NCBI GenBank assembly: GCA_018340375.1
Contig: JAFFJZ010000081.1
Span: 248,001-312,000, forward strand
Direction: 5' to 3'
Source of the DNA: Gonatopus flavifemur
Lineage: Eukaryota > Arthropoda > Insecta > Hymenoptera > Dryinidae
DNA: 64,000 bases
The notes beneath the pieces were generated by a model. It was not told the origin of the DNA. It did no database searches and saw only the letters and a program-made list of their open reading frames with translations. This document shows, piece after piece, positions 23,001 through 36,051 of the stretch (the stretch's first letter is position 1; every line of letters starts with the position of its first letter). The position numbers and the translations under genes were made by a program.

Positions 23001-23656
23001 TCTTGCCTTTATTCATGAACAGACTGTTTGTTGCGCTGACCCGACGATACATGCTGACTACAAAAATAGTTTTCCATCAAAACTGTCAATTAATCATTTA
23101 CATACTAAATATGTTTGTTAAAGAGGAACCTGAAGAGCCACAATTTTTTGCCTCAGCCCCAGAAGTCATCCCTGTTACTCCTAATGAAGACAATCCTTCT
23201 TCCCTTGAAAATGTCCTCCAAGAATTTTTGTCTCATCTCATCGCAGTCCAGAATGATTCTCAAGACAACCAAAATACATATCCTATTACTTCAGCCTATA
23301 ATGTTTTATATGAAAATCTTTGAATATACGTATTTATAATTCTAAATGAAAAGTCCATATTTATATTTATTATTTTCAAAATTGATCGAAAATTTTTGTT
23401 TTAAATATTTGAATAATATTGACTTCCATGTATGAGAAAGGAAAAAATATCAGTATTAAGTTATGTATAACCAAAAAATATCAAGGGTTCATTCCAATTT
23501 TGACTGTTAATCTTTCCAACACTGAATGTTCTTATTGAGAGGTCATTCGCAATTGTAATTTACGCTCAGAACCGGTAGTCGGAGTGGGGGACAGATCACG
23601 AGCAAAAAGCGGGGAAGCGTTCTTATTGCGGGCGTTCTTATTGAGAGGTCTTACTG
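20075..23656 (+). mobile_element. Pogo/Tigger-type DNA transposon (3582 bp)
   Basis: Inverted ends CAGTAAGACCTCTCAATAGG (20075) and CTTATTGAGAGGTCTTACTG (ending 23656) are flanked by TA on both sides (20073-20074 and 23657-23658). CAGT ends plus TA targets are typical of pogo/Tigger within the Tc1-mariner superfamily. It contains one multi-exon transposase gene with no premature stop in the reconstructed exons. A 104-bp derivative with the same ends is at 37889-37992. Confidence 0.9.
20350..23323 (+). CDS. Tigger/jerky-like DDE transposase, three exons
   Basis: Proposed exons: 20350-20851, 21670-22620 and 23124-23323, giving 550 codons in a single frame. Intron 1 is GTAAGC...AAAAAAG (818 bp); the join restores a continuous frame at Gly168. 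Intron 2 is ATAG|GTAAAG to TTAAAG; without it the protein stops at 22643 after 491 residues. Domains: basic start; Psq-like helix-turn-helix (about 42-78, YTFEDKQKILDE...LIRKWK); CENP-B-type second DNA-binding domain (about 105-160, GWIEKWKNRM); DDE_1 core with Asp203 (NMDEFGL), Asp318 (LLVDNCRAH) and Asp348 (QPMDQG), spaced DD29D. All three catalytic acids are present. The acidic third exon (EEPEEPQFF) is less certain. Confidence 0.85.
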
Positions 23657-24540
23657 TAGTATGGTCATGTGAAATCAAACAACAAAACACTTTTGTTACC
23701 ATTACCAAAGCTTTTTTTCAGTGTATTTGAAGTTCAATGTTAGGTCTGCGAGTTCCTGAAATAACCACCTATTTCAAATTCGGATTTATCAAGTAACTGA
23801 TGAAACAAATCAACGCAAATTTTACCCGCTTCTTCTGATAAAGTGCCCTCAACTATTTTTCAGAACATAATATTCATAATAACCTGAGATGTAACATTTT
23901 CCAATACATTTAGCGGTTACAATATGTTATTATCATATGAAAAAGCTTTAATTCAATCAATCCAAAATGGTATTTCGTGGCTATACCTAAGTTTAAAAAT
24001 TGTCCAATGAAGATATGATAATGAGTTTTGAGAGAGGATTGATTTATTACGTGTCCAATGTCTTCTAACTCTTCCATTCTTGTCATATGTAGATATCGCC
24101 GGTAACAAGTCGAAAACAATAAACTACGATTGAGCACCACGTGACGCATTGAACATTTTTTGCGCTCATTTTGAATGTAATCTGTGATTCGATCAATCAC
24201 ACACGAGTTACTGGAAATCACAATCTATGATAATAAATTGTATTGAAAATACTATCAATAATGACACATCAGAAATTTGATGAAAAATTACAGTTTGAAA
24301 GTTCAAATTTCAAATATCCTTCATTTAAAGAATGGTTAGGATCAATACAATATTTTGATTGGAACTAGTGATTATTGGATTCATTCACATATTTTTCAAT
24401 GAATATGAATATTCTAATCATAGATTGTAATTCATATAAACGATGTTCACTATCTTCAAACATCGTATTTCAATTTCGTAGATTTTTGTTGGTGATTATC
24501 TACTTTTCACAGCGATATCCTCGTTATGTGAATAAAGATT
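23657..24540. other. Intronic or intergenic, no gene seen
   Basis: AT-rich, no recognisable frame, repeat or RNA. Confidence 0.4.
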
Positions 24541-24950
24541 GTAATTTTTGTTTTTTTTCTCTCAGTGTACGATCTATCCACTTTTCGTTTCAGAACATTC
24601 TGAATCGATTGGCGTATATCCCACAGAGACAAATTTTTAGAAATTTTTTCATCAATTTGCTCCAGCACTTGATAAGTTTTTAAAAAGTGTTCCTCTCAAG
24701 TGCTATTGAGTCTTCATTTCAAAAGATCCTGAATTGATTAGTCTTCATCCCACGGCAACAAGTTTTCGAAGTTTTTCCATCGATCTTACTCAGCACTTTG
24801 TAAAATTTCAAATTTGAGGTCGAAAAACACCTCTCTTCCACGACCTACTCATTTTTTGTGTCAGAAGATTCTGAATCGATTGGTTTTTTTTCACGGAAAC
24901 GAATTCTTCAAACTCCTATCACGATGATTAGAATAAATAGCACTTTGAGG
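24541..24950 (+). repeat. Three diverged tandem units of about 130 bp
   Basis: Units start near 24588, 24716 and 24858. Each carries a version of TTTCAGAA.ATTCTGAATCGATTGG followed by a CACGGA(A/G)AC and an AGCACTTT-like end. They look like a degenerate tandem array. The CAG in each unit resembles a splice acceptor by coincidence. Confidence 0.6.
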
Positions 24951-25145
24951 GTGGTGTACTCATCTCGGAGGTTGGCTGATGTGACTAAAGCCTTGACTCG
25001 CACTCGCAGAACCCGGGTTCAATCCCCACTGGGGGAACTTTCTAATAATCGACTTCGAAGCAGGTTTTCTTCCACTCAAAGTGTTTCTGGCCAAGCTCAT
25101 CCAACATTTGTGAAAGTAAACTCTGAAGAAATTTTTTTTTCAACC
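24951..25145 (+). repeat. tRNA-derived SINE-like element
   Basis: A tRNA-like head at 24960-25030 has an A-box-like TTGGCTGATGTGACTAAAG and a good B box in ACCCGGGTTCAATCCCC. A non-tRNA body follows with a T9 run at 25131. The layout suggests a tRNA-derived SINE. No second copy of the body was found in the window, so the family is unconfirmed. Confidence 0.45.
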
Positions 25146-25952
25146 CAAAGTAATATTTTGTGAGATTTTTAATATATGCGATTGTTACATTTTTTTCCGT
25201 ACAGAATATCGCTGAAATGATCACATCAATATTTCAGAATGTCTCCAGAATGTTACCTCAATGATTTTAGAAATGTTTCAGAATATCTCCAGAATGTTAC
25301 AAAGATGGTAACATGAGACATTCTGCAGACATTCTACCAATCTTCTGGAGATATTTTCCAGAATATTACACATTCCAAATGTAATATTCTAACAATTTTG
25401 CTGGGACATCTGGTGCTGTGTGGGTGAGAAAATTTTATTGAAACATTTATTCTGACATCGTTCAACATCCTGTTGTAAATTAAAATTCAAGAATGCGGAA
25501 AACGAAACGAATGAAACATGAGGAGGTTTCAAACAACTTCTCAAATTGTGCTCAGAAGGCTGTTTGGTAACGCTTCTACGCCGTTCTATACGCTTCACTT
25601 CTACCTGGGGTTCAACAAACCACGGAAGAATCATACTGTTAGAAAAATCAGTACAAAACTTCACAACACGGATACGAAGATTTTTACGTATCAGTATTCC
25701 GAAATTTTGTATCATATCAATCATGTGGCCATATTTGTTTATATCATTGTTATGAAATTTAGGATCAGTTTTGATACACAATTTCATATCCCAGCTTGTT
25801 ACGAAATTTAGTATCATTTGTGATACAAGATTTTGTATTATTTTCAATAGTAACCAAGCCAAAGTTGGTCATTCTATTGATCAGTTGAATTTTCGTCATC
25901 ATTAGATTTTTTATGATTATCATCCAGGAATGGGCGGAATGATAACTAGATG

Positions 25953-26226
25953 CCTACTGAGCATTTCCGTTAGAACCTCGTATTAATATTGTAGCATTAT
26001 TGATGCGATCTTGGAAGTACCTATTTCTCAATCTGCAAATGCAATATTACCAAAGTAACGCACAGAAATATCGTTGGAATATCACTTGACAACGTAACAT
26101 CGCTGTAATTTACTCGTAATTGAATTCCGTAATATTATTGTTGTAATTCCCATGGCAGGTAATTTCAAGATCGCATCAATATCGCTGCAATATTAATGCA
26201 AGGTTCTAACAGAAATACTCAGTCGG
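25953..26226. mobile_element. MITE with about 36-bp inverted ends
   Basis: CTACTGAGCATTTCCGTTAG at the left is mirrored by CTAACAGAAATACTCAG at the right, with pairing continuing through GAACCT. The interior is dense in AATATTG and GTAATAT words. No clear target duplication. Confidence 0.6.
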
Positions 26227-27752
26227 GGTACTATTGGTTAATTTTTCCACATGGACTCATTTATTATGTTCTCGTTTTTTAAAGAATTCACTGAATAACA
26301 GAATCCATTCATCTCAATTTGACCTTATTGAAGAGTGATTTCCATGATCATCAGATCACGATTCGATTGGATCAATTTTGAGTTTATTTCAGATACACTT
26401 ACATATAATAAACATTCAATGAACCTGCACATGTTCATAGTCTCATGTTAGGTTCGACCAATGTTCGTTGCATTTTTCCGTTCCGTTGGGGATTCTTGAA
26501 TCGGGTAATTGATTGAAATCCAGGATTATTGGTTTATCCATGAAGAAATAGTGTATTATCACATTTGGACATACCTGGGACATACGTGCAACGTTCTTAG
26601 AACAACCTGAGACATTATTTGCACATTCCCTGTGTTGTAATCAAGCACGTCTTATGAACGTTCAAAAAACATCCTGGTGCTGTCCAGAAGGTGTTCTTAA
26701 AAGGATACTCTCAAACGATCTTATGAACGTTTGAACCCCCCCCCCCTCCCAAACAGCATCATGTTCCCTGGACGTTTTTAAAACGTTCTAAGAATGTTTT
26801 CAACACGTCCGGACGGTCTTAGAACGTTCTGGAAACCTCCGAGTGCTGTTAGGGCCCGGTGTTGTACGGGAAGTGCTCTTGAAAGGATACTTTCAAGAGG
26901 AAAGTGTTCTCAAAAGGATGCTTTCAAGATAATCACACATCTCTGGTGAAATGAAACGATAGGGAACGATAAAAAGAGTCAAGCACCGCATAGAAAATGA
27001 TTTAGAGTTGTTCCTATCATTTACCTGTTTCTATCAGTTCTTATCTGCCTCTAAGCGGCTTTCAACTCTTCTAATCATTTTCTTTCGTTTCTTTTTCCCG
27101 CAGTAGGTAACTGAATCTCATCGCGTTTTTCTGTTAAATCATCCGGAATTGAGTTCAAACAAAGATCTGATATTTTCAGGGGAATGTCAGCTATCTTAGA
27201 TAGCACAAGAGTTCTGAAAGAGTTCTTTATGAATACATCGCATTCATTATGAGCTCTTTTAGAACTCTTATGCTATCTGGGTATGGTTAAAAATTTATCG
27301 GAACTGAATTCAGTGAGTAATTAAATTGGTTTAGACTCAAACTTATTCATGAAAAGATGTTTGTACAAATATTGATCATGGTATTATTTCCACATGCTGG
27401 GTCTAGATTTGAGTTACAAAAGTGACACAGAAACACTCAAATCCTGATCCATCGGTCTCCAGCTGGTAGTTCAAATATTGATCAAACGTATTTCTACTTG
27501 GTTCAATGGGGGTTTCGCAGTATCATTGCAATGCCGAAATATTTTCCAACTGCATATACCGGAATACTTTCGGTATACCGAAATACCGAACAGCCTGAAT
27601 ATAGATCTTATTTCAATGCATTTCAATCAATTTAGTTATGAACAAATCTCTTTTCCGGATAACCATGAAGACCTTGAGAATAATACGAGTAGACTGAGTT
27701 TGGTATAATTCGATTGCTCCTGCATATGAAGATGGATGTTGTTGAATAATTT
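26227..27752. other. Intergenic, several decayed MITEs
   Basis: Contains the elements at 26748-26854 and about 27194-27281 (inverted ends TAGATAGCAC and TGCTATCTGGG). Scattered AACGTTC/GAACGTT words lie at 26400-26720. A C homopolymer is near 26737. No gene seen. The 3' end of the first IDGF-like gene follows. Confidence 0.45.
26748..26854. mobile_element. CCC-terminus MITE, ACAGCA type (107 bp)
   Basis: CCCAAACAGCATCATG at the left and GAGTGCTGTTAGGG at the right are inverted. The flanks are CT and CC, so the 2-bp duplication is imperfect. The interior repeats AACGTTCTAAGA-like words. Confidence 0.5.
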
Positions 27753-30700
27753 CTACACATCCGTAAGAGAGAAATTTACAAATTTCGCAACCGTTACAAT
27801 CTTGGACAATTCATCAAAGATGTCCCAAGATAAATCATAAATGCCCATTCCTTTCAATCGGTGCAACTTGATGTATCGAATTTTCCGTTCAATAATCCTG
27901 CCATTTTCATAAGTGGCCCATATGTAAGTGAAACCATCAGCAAATGTACCAATTCGATAAGCCCCCACTTGGTATGATGCATTATTGATTACGTAGGTTT
28001 TCCATCCCTCCACGAATCTTCTCAAAGGATGACGATGAATCGAACCCCTATTCGATGTCCATGAATGACACATCTCGGAATATGCTAGGAAGCCTTTAGT
28101 TGAAGAATAAGTTCCTTCCATCGCTGGTCCTCGCGCATTTTCCACAGGTGGATGCAGACTTGGATTGATCAAGTGAGACTGGATTTTCCAAGTTCGTGAA
28201 AACGTTGGTATCACCATTACGATTTTCCTTGCAGGCATCCCTTCCCTCAACCAATACCTTGAATTTTGATCCCAGAATTTAATATTATGTTCTCAGAAAA
28301 AATATTCAAATTTTGATATCTCACTGCACGTCAGTATCTACGCTCATTTGTTTCCGTGGGCCAACGTCGTACAAGGGAGCAGTAAAATGGGCTACATCAG
28401 GTGAGATTTGAGGAGTCGTATAGTCGAAGGCCAATAAATGAACCGCATTTAATGACTTTGCCAAAAACGAGATGTTGAAAATCCCTGTTGAACAATATAA
28501 TATTGAAATAAGGGATGCGATTTTATAACTCGTCATAGCTCATGTCACCCTAGTAAAAATGGATCCAGCCATCAACGAGATTCTTAACGCTAAGTTAGAG
28601 AAAAACTAGAACTCGCAAGGGCTTCACAAATACTCATTCGTTGAGCTACTTACGAGTATTTCAGTTCTTTTCTAGCGCAGTGTAAGAAGAGTCGTCAGTG
28701 CCTAAAACATTCTTGCTGAGGGGCGTCATTGTATTAGTGGAAAAAAGTGCTCGGAACAGAAGGTTTCGGAGATATGATCTTATTAGAAACTGATGAATAC
28801 AAACTTGGGTCAGTCCGAGGCAACACGCTAAGAGTTACACGTCGAGGATACACAAATTCTGTCCGAAGTTTCCCAGATAAATACTCCACTAAAGCCATGA
28901 ATTTCAAATCAGGAGATACGTTCACAAGGAATTCAACCGAGAATGTCGTTGATTGTGAAGATAAGCAGTTCAATTTCAGTGATGATAACATTTTATTACA
29001 AGTATCATTTGTCTCTGAAACAGTATTCACTGAGTACATTGGAAGTTGTATTTCGCATGTTTTGAAAGGCCACGACAAATCGATTCCGTTGAAGTTGAAA
29101 CGTTTCAAAACTTGCATCAATTGCTGAACGAACACCGTTCTGGAACCATGATTGACAAGCTGTGAAGTTCAAGAGCAGTTGAATAAGAATGAACATTGTA
29201 TTTCAATGAAAGGTCGCATATACAGGTCTGGGAATACATCAAAATTTTGACAATAAAGAGGGTCTTTTTATCAAAGAATTTTCCTCCTAAAATCCGCACC
29301 ATTCCATCTCAGAAGTTCACAGAGCTGGATGTAAAATTGTCCTTCAATAGATTGAGAACTTTTCGGTTCTGCAATTGTTGTACTCGAGAATAATAATTTC
29401 CTCTTTTCTTTCAAAGTTTCCTATCTTTACAAACATTCTTATGTACCATGTGTGTTACAGTCTTGAATGAAAATCAATAGGTGTGGAGAGTACGTACGCT
29501 GAATACAAAATCAAAGATCGTTTCATAAATATGTCAGTTCATAGATGGCGCATTCTCTATTAAATTGGTTAACTTCCTGCACATTTTAATTTTGAAGATA
29601 GATATCTCGATAACTGGTTGAAATTTTTGTTGGAGTGTCTATTCTCCAATCCTGTGTGAAATTTATCGAGTATGGCAAACAGTTTTAATGACCAGACGAC
29701 GATAAAAACCCATCACAAAAGTGCGAAACGTGTTAGATTGTGATAATGATTGGAACATTTAATTCCAGCATCACGGATAAAATCCATATACTTTGTTAGG
29801 TTGTTGGAATTGCGAATGGCGACTTGAATATGGCTCCTGAAATCTAAATATCACTCCAAATTTTTCGAAACGTTCAGCAGGAGGATTCTCGGGGTCACTA
29901 TTTATGAACCTAACTCAGAGATCTACGCTCACAAATAGTGAATTCGATATAGTGGTCGAAAAAATTCGAAATCATTTGAATTGTGAGAAAATCGTTGAAC
30001 CGAGATTTGGGATTACAAGTGATGAATTCAATAAGTAGGTTGCACGAATTCAAAATCACTTGGATTCGAAGACAAATCTTCATGCGCAGGTATTTGGGGT
30101 TGCTGATTTTAAATTCCAACACCGATTTCTAAAAACACGGATGGCGGGTTTATTCTGACGGCTTGAATATCTGGAATTAGCGGTATTCTGGAGGTCATCC
30201 TTTGCGGCAGGACTGTTCTTGGCGGGGTTGTAACAGGTGCGCCTGTACGGGGGTGGCATTTCAGTCACATTATTATATGACCCTGTTACGCCGCTGGTGT
30301 CATTTTGAGTGGAATGAATAAATGAAGAAATTATGAACACTCAACACTAAAAAAATTCCTTCTGAAAATACAGCAAATGTGAATAATTTTTCACGGTCAT
30401 TTTTTTCTGAATTTTCAGATAAATTTTACTAAATTTTAAGAAATTTCAACTGAATTTCGGAACGTGTTTTGATAATTCAGTCAAGTTTCTCAAGTTTCAG
30501 CCAAATCTTCCTGAAAATTCAGAAAAAAGTGGCTGTAAAAAATTGCAGTCAATTTTTCTGAATTTTCAGGAGGAATTTTGTTACACTAAACTACCAAGAT
30601 TGATCACAGGGACTTTCGAGAATTATTGAATTTATTTTTCCTTGTTCAAAAACATCACTCTGCAGTACGTCTTTTTTCATACTCCCGACTGGAAATTATC

Positions 30701-33436
30701 ATCGGGTTAACCCAACATATGATGAGGACCTAGCAAGGTCATCCGGAATTAGTTATACCTTTTAAGGTCCTAATTAGGGTTAGGTATGGATCACACATGT
30801 AGGGATGAGCTTATTTGGTCCTAATCAGGATTCCCTTAAATTATCCTAAAGGGTTGAAGTAGGTTTTTCTCGCCGTATTCTCATCAGGACCTTGTTAGTC
30901 CATCTTCTGAAGATGACGAACGTAGTTAAATGGAGAAAATACAAAAATGTAAAGTCTTGATTTTAAATCAAATATTCTTTAATCCAATAAATCTTTCTTG
31001 GACTAGATAATATTTCTAAACGGATTTCGACTGTACATATGTTTTTAATTAGATCGGTTCATGCCAAATAAGCTATTTTCCAGTGCCGTTGACTGTTCTG
31101 ATCAGATACTTTAACATCCAATGCGTTACATGTAATTGAATCTTTGTCAATGTACTTAGAACTGGAAAACGGTTATCTGATACGAACAAATAGTCACTAG
31201 GCCTCCGAACGCACGAAGAAAGAAATAAAGTATATAAAAAAGGAAAACGGTTACTTGATGTGAATGAAACTGATTTGATCCAGTCAATTTCAATTACGTT
31301 GAATCTCTTTTATACTTGGTTTTGTCTTGTATTTCACGCTCATATTATAATTTTGATTCATTTTGGAGGTTTTGGTATGGAGTTCCTCATCAAATCCTCA
31401 TCAGTCTTTCCTGATAAGGGGTTTATGATAGTGAAGCGTGACATAACTTGTCAGGTCCTGATAAGGTCACCTTATCCCGGATCAAGGTTTGCCTGATCTG
31501 GTCCATAGGATAAATTTCCAGTCGGGCTTTTGAACAGTCAGCGCAATTAATTCGTTTTCTTTTTTTCGGTAGATATTTTTGATCAATCTATTGTCAATGA
31601 ATGAGGAACATATTCACAGATACAAAAATATAGGGATTGATGTTTTGGGAACGAGAAACTACACGGAGAAAATGTATTGATGAAGGATTATTCAAAGTTG
31701 AGTGAAACGGGGTCATATTGGCATTCCCGCGAAGTTTAAAATCCGATTGACTTCATTTTACTTCGCTACAGATGGAAATTCATTCAGATCTCTTTCAACA
31801 GTATTCAACTTGGGGAGATAACAAAAACGTTCGAATTTATTCTCACCTACTTCTCCGTAGTGTTTGCTCGCTCCAGTAGTATATGCTCTAAGGTTATACT
31901 TATATCACTGATTTCAATGAAAAAAATTCCTCTGCATAATGAATTTTGTACGACCATTTCTCCCTAGAACCCACTAGAAAAAATTTCAACTGAACTGGAT
32001 CCATAATCATAAGATTTCCAGTGAAGTTGCATCCCATGATCTCAACTCAACTTCTAGCTCCCAGCGCTCTCAGAACAAATGTTCACCCATCAAAACATAC
32101 AGTTTTCAACGGCCAAGTCTGGGCTATTGACATAGACCATATTAGTGTTCTGTTTTTTCTCACGGGCGGTGGAAAAATACAGCCTTCATAGTCTACGTAA
32201 AGTACGAATACTTAGATTGAAAAATCATATATGATTATACATATATCGACCGGTCCGAATTGTAATAGGTAAACGTATGTTCGCGTAAATAACAATGGAG
32301 TTACGTCCGTGTGATTCCGAAACAAATTGCAGTTGGGTTGTTCCAGCTCGGAATGCGTGGATCCGAGCATGGGTGTACAATCCTCAGCGTTCATGAATTT
32401 TGGTCCTACTTTGGTCCAGTCTTGGGCCCATATAGGCACGATGGGGCTCGACACTAGGTCCAAGACTGGGCCAAAGTGGGGCTGAAATTCATGCCCGCTG
32501 GGGTAGAATTCGAAGCAATTTTCCATTTTCAAAAAAAAGGAAGGGACAGTATTGATTGCCTAGTCTGGGTTCATGCTGGGCCCATGGTGTGACCAATCCT
32601 CGGGCAAAGCAATACAGCCAAGCTGGGAACGATGTTATCATCTCCGGGTTGGCCCCATTTGTCTGCCCAGCTTGGTTCCACGTTGGGCAGCATGGGCACC
32701 CACCCTGGGCTTAGATTGGGCCCGCCGTTAATACACACTTAGGTAGGAATGAAATTGCAATCGTTTCAATGAAACTTTTCCCCGTGTAACCGGTCACCAT
32801 ACTCAATAAGCAACATGAGACTCTAAAGAATAGACACTTCAACGAACATTCAACCAGTCTTTGATACTTCTATCTGCAAAATTTCAATATGCAAATAGGT
32901 GGCCGATTTGAAGAAGAATGTCCCGTATGTATTCATTATTTGCATCCGGATGGGTCTTCTTTAATCAAAATTCTAAGAAAAGTTACTCATCAAAATTTGA
33001 GAAATATACTTACTATTTTAGAAAAACCTTCTACTTGACACTTTTCATAAACAGAACATCCAATACCAAAATAAACTTTGAACTGGTGTTTTCGACGCAT
33101 GCGTCTTCTCATTTTCATCACGTCATCCAATAATTTCGCTTGGACATCCGACACTAATTCTCGTTTTCCACCGGTCACATGGAAGAACCCAACGATCAAA
33201 CGAGAACAGAACATCACAGTCGACGTAAGATTATTTCCATCAAAATGAGCGGGTCCTTGGAAAGATATACTTCAACAATCATTGATGTTTTGGAAATGGT
33301 TTCTTCTATAATTCTCACCTTTTCTCGAAGTTGACGATATATCCCAATAGCATACACGATCGTAACTTGATATGAAATTGAAACGTAAAAAGAAAATACA
33401 CAAACCAAAAGAAATTACATTCCCTCTTGTCATCAT
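27753..33436 (-). CDS. IDGF-like chitinase-family protein, gene 1
   Basis: Exons (minus strand): 33436-33319, 33255-33014, 29159-28805, 28484-28325 and 28257-27753, giving 459 residues. Exon 1 encodes a signal peptide and then RVCYWD. GH18 barrel motifs follow in order: SRLIVGFFHV, KVYFGIGC, FNFNGIDLSWPF, LSVLPRTD, AVHLLAFDY, HFTAPLYDVGPR, YWLREGMPARKIVMVIPTF, GMGIYDLSWDIFDE. Where active chitinases have DxxDxDxE, Asp147 is kept but the Glu position is Pro151, so it cannot hydrolyse chitin. The TAPLY and PV(E/S).xxGPA features fit IDGFs, which are secreted growth/immune-related lectin-like proteins. Exon 3 ends at a weak donor (CCAA|GTTTGT), supported by the same position in gene 2. Intron 2 (3.9 kb) is filled with repeats. 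Confidence 0.85.
30347..30590. mobile_element. MITE in IDGF gene 1 intron 2
   Basis: AAAAAATTCCTTCTGAAAAT at the left and ATTTTCAGGAGGAATTTTGTT at the right are inverted. The interior is a dense array of AAATTTTCAG/CTGAATTTTC variants. Confidence 0.55.
30684..31526. mobile_element. CCC-terminus element, CCCGACTGG family (843 bp)
   Basis: CCCGACTGGAAATTATC at the left and GATAAATTTCCAGTCGGG at the right are inverted, flanked by CT on both sides (30682-30683 and 31527-31528). The interior repeats GGTCCTAATTAGG, AGGACCT and TCCTGATAAGG variants near both ends. It lies within IDGF gene 1 intron 2. Confidence 0.75.
32330..32735. repeat. Motif-dense repeat rich in TTGGGCCCA words
   Basis: Two blocks (32400-32490 and 32560-32725) are built from variants of TGGGCCCA, GTCCAGTCTTGGG and CTGGG.T, some in inverted pairs. 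Clear termini or a target duplication could not be defined. It lies in IDGF gene 1 intron 2, shortly before exon 2. Confidence 0.45.
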
Positions 33437-33900
33437 CGATTTTACAATCATTATGTACTAGTTAAGAATGTTTGCATGTTTTTATTAACACGACGAATAC
33501 GGGAATATTTTTGAAGGTGTTGTAGCTTAGAAAAAAATCGAATCAGCATTCGATGTTTTATTCCAACCACGATCCAAAGATTCACGTGTCGCATATTGTT
33601 GTGAAATGGATAATAAAGAATACGAGTAATGCTTTTGGATTTGATAAGAAATGAAATGTGTTCCCAAAATATTCGTTGATAGTTTGTTCTGGAGGAAATC
33701 ACACTGTTCACCATAGCACCACTGTTGGAGGGAAACATTTCCAGTGAAACGTGGAGCCATTTGGTTTTTGTATAGAACGAAATAGAATGGACAAATTTTG
33801 AGATCTCTTGCACTGAAATACATCAAGTCCCATAAACTGTGAAAAATGTTTGATTGTCCTGATGTTCTCGGAATATCACACAATTGTGTCCTCTAAATTA
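33437..33900 (-). promoter_or_regulatory. 5' flank of IDGF gene 1, duplicated with the gene
   Basis: Blocks here match the region upstream of gene 2 (42867-43330): ATATGTACTA just upstream of the start codon, GATAAGAAATGAAAT, and the CACTGTTGGAGGG/CACTGTTGAAGGGG segment. The shared sequence shows that the duplication unit extends at least about 400 bp upstream of the ATG and probably includes the promoter. No TATA box was assigned. Confidence 0.55.
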
Positions 33901-34258
33901 AAAGGACGACGATTCGAGTCACACAACTTCTATCTTCGTTATCAAGTCATTGAAAATAATTTAGGAAAAACAATCGAACAGGAGTATGAATAGAGATCGA
34001 AAATAGAAAAGAATATGAAATAGTGTATATTGTGTATCAAGGATAGAAAGTAAGTCCGATTGAAGCAAGTGAAGCGTGTGGTTGAGCTAAAAGGGCCAGT
34101 GTTGTAAGCCCGTCAAATAACTGCAATGGTCAAATGACTGGTGATCGTCACGACCATCACTTGACGAGAAAAATTTTGATGGCCAGGTTACACCCACCAG
34201 TCTGTTTTACTTCTGACAGTCAAATAACCATTTCAAAATTATTGAAATTTATTTGTAA

Positions 34259-34417
34259 CGTATACAGCACACTTGGATATGGCATCTATCCAAGATATCC
34301 AATAGATATCCAAATGTTCGTGCGATATGCGTTTAACGTCCATTAGATCTCCATTGGATACCCCAAATATTCTCGATATTCAATGGCCATCCAATGAATA
34401 ACTGTGTGCTGTATGGG
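34259..34417. mobile_element. CCC-terminus MITE, CCCATACAGCAC type (159 bp)
   Basis: Left end CGTATACAGCACAC and right end GTGTGCTGTATGGG are inverted and flanked by AA on both sides. The left CCC has decayed to CGT. The interior repeats GATATCCAAT/GGATATCC. A partial relative is at 44298-44416. Confidence 0.6.
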
Positions 34418-36051
34418 AACTCATTTCAACAAAACAAACACAGAAATTCAGATGGATTCCCATATTTCCTTATAGAACATCCAGATATTTCCCTATGGAT
34501 TCGGTTGAATTTCTGAGAAATTGAAACTATATCCAGGAACTGGCCCTTGACCTTTAGCCGCCCTACTTTTTCAGCATAACACAGTCGCTACACTGAGGTC
34601 TATTTTGACCTCAAGTTGTAAAACTTTCACCAAACCCAAATCATTCGTACTGACATCTCGAAAAAATCCTAGAGCATACTTGAATCATTACTATTTGGAT
34701 CAAATAGTTATTTCAAAGGAAAGTTCATTTTTCTTTGAAATTCACTAGGTTAGAGTGAGGGTGTGGAAGTTCTTAATTGACACTCAGAATTCCCAGGAGT
34801 TGCATCTAAATTTTTTGGCTTCCCACGAGAATGACGGATGCGTACTTGGATCAGTTGTTGCAATAGGGCATTCATATTCAATTCAGCCCAGGCTTCGGGG
34901 TGTTCAGCAACATTCCTCCAAAAGTTCAATCAATATTCAATCCCATGTTTGGATTTCGAAACACTTCTACGGGACTTTTCGATCCCCTAAGATTTTCAGA
35001 AGACTTGACACACATTCAGTGGCTTGTCCATTCCAATCCTGGTTTTGCAGGTAGGTAAGATGGGCAGCTACCCAGAACACCGTATTCCAGTTGTGCCACC
35101 TTCCAAAACATTCACGGGATTATCATTCATTTCGAAGTTTACAAAAGTTTCTGAGTGCTTAGAATTCCAGTAATAACGATTACTTCGAATCGCAATTGGT
35201 TGCGACTCATTGCTGAGAAAAACCAGAATTTTCATGAGTGTAGTCGCATGGAATCAATAGAAAAATGGTGAAAGCATATGGAACAGAATGCAAGATATTC
35301 AACTGCCCGGGAAAAAATGATTAAATCTGATGTAATTCAATGGGATCTGAATTAGTTGATCTGACCGGATCCGTATTTTGCCTGGATTCAATTGGATCTG
35401 ATCGGATTTGACCAGATTCGACCAATCAAAACAGTTGGAAAGTCACCGTAGTCACTTGGTCACTAGGTCACTTCGGAAGCCTCCTAAACCTATTGAACCT
35501 ATTCTATCAGATCTAATCAGATATAAACGCGTCAAATATCAGATCCATCTTCTATCTGACTATACATGACTTCATTCAGTGAGTCTATTCATACCAACAG
35601 GTGGATACTTGTGGAACTAAGCCCATGTCCTATCAAATCTGCACAGGCAGAGTGACGAATTTAATCGAATTTGATCAGGTCCAATCCAGTGATACGTTTT
35701 CTCTGTCTTTTCCTTCGTCCATTCGATATGTGGGTTAGTAAAGGATCGTGGGTGGGTAGTAAATATCCACTTGGGTGATTGAAGTTCATGTTTTGTACTG
35801 AAAAAATTGAGTTTTATTTCATACAGTAGAGCTTGAATTACTTGCCAACCCAATACAAATCTTTCCACAGTCGACTCCGTACGACGGTAAATTAATAAAA
35901 ATCAAATTTCGTAATGTGTCCCTACAAACACGTTAGAACATTCATACGAAGGAGAGAGAACTGATCACGCGAATAACATAGAAGACTCCACAAAATCTCC
36001 AGGAAAGCCAGTCTGCTCCTGCATATCAAAATCGCCGCAATTGGATATTCT
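34418..36051. other. Intergenic between the two IDGF-like genes
   Basis: Positions 35300-35570 are saturated with GGATCTGAT/GATCAGAT words. Positions 35430-35485 match half of the 37721-37816 hairpin (ACCAATCAAAACAGTTGGAAA, ending CACTTCGGAAGCC). No gene seen. Confidence 0.45.

Noticed and set aside
24951..25030. Functional tRNA gene
   Set aside because: Pol III box-like sequences are present but the stems do not close convincingly and a non-tRNA body with a T run follows; a SINE-like element is more likely.
25389..25862. 157-codon minus-strand open frame
   Set aside because: Overlaps a motif-dense repeat (ATTTTGTATCA words) with inverted GGTAAC/GTTACT-like ends; composition explains the open frame.
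33451..33883. Overlapping minus-strand open frames of about 120 codons upstream of IDGF gene 1
   Set aside because: The homologous flank of gene 2 does not preserve the frames, so this is duplicated non-coding flank.
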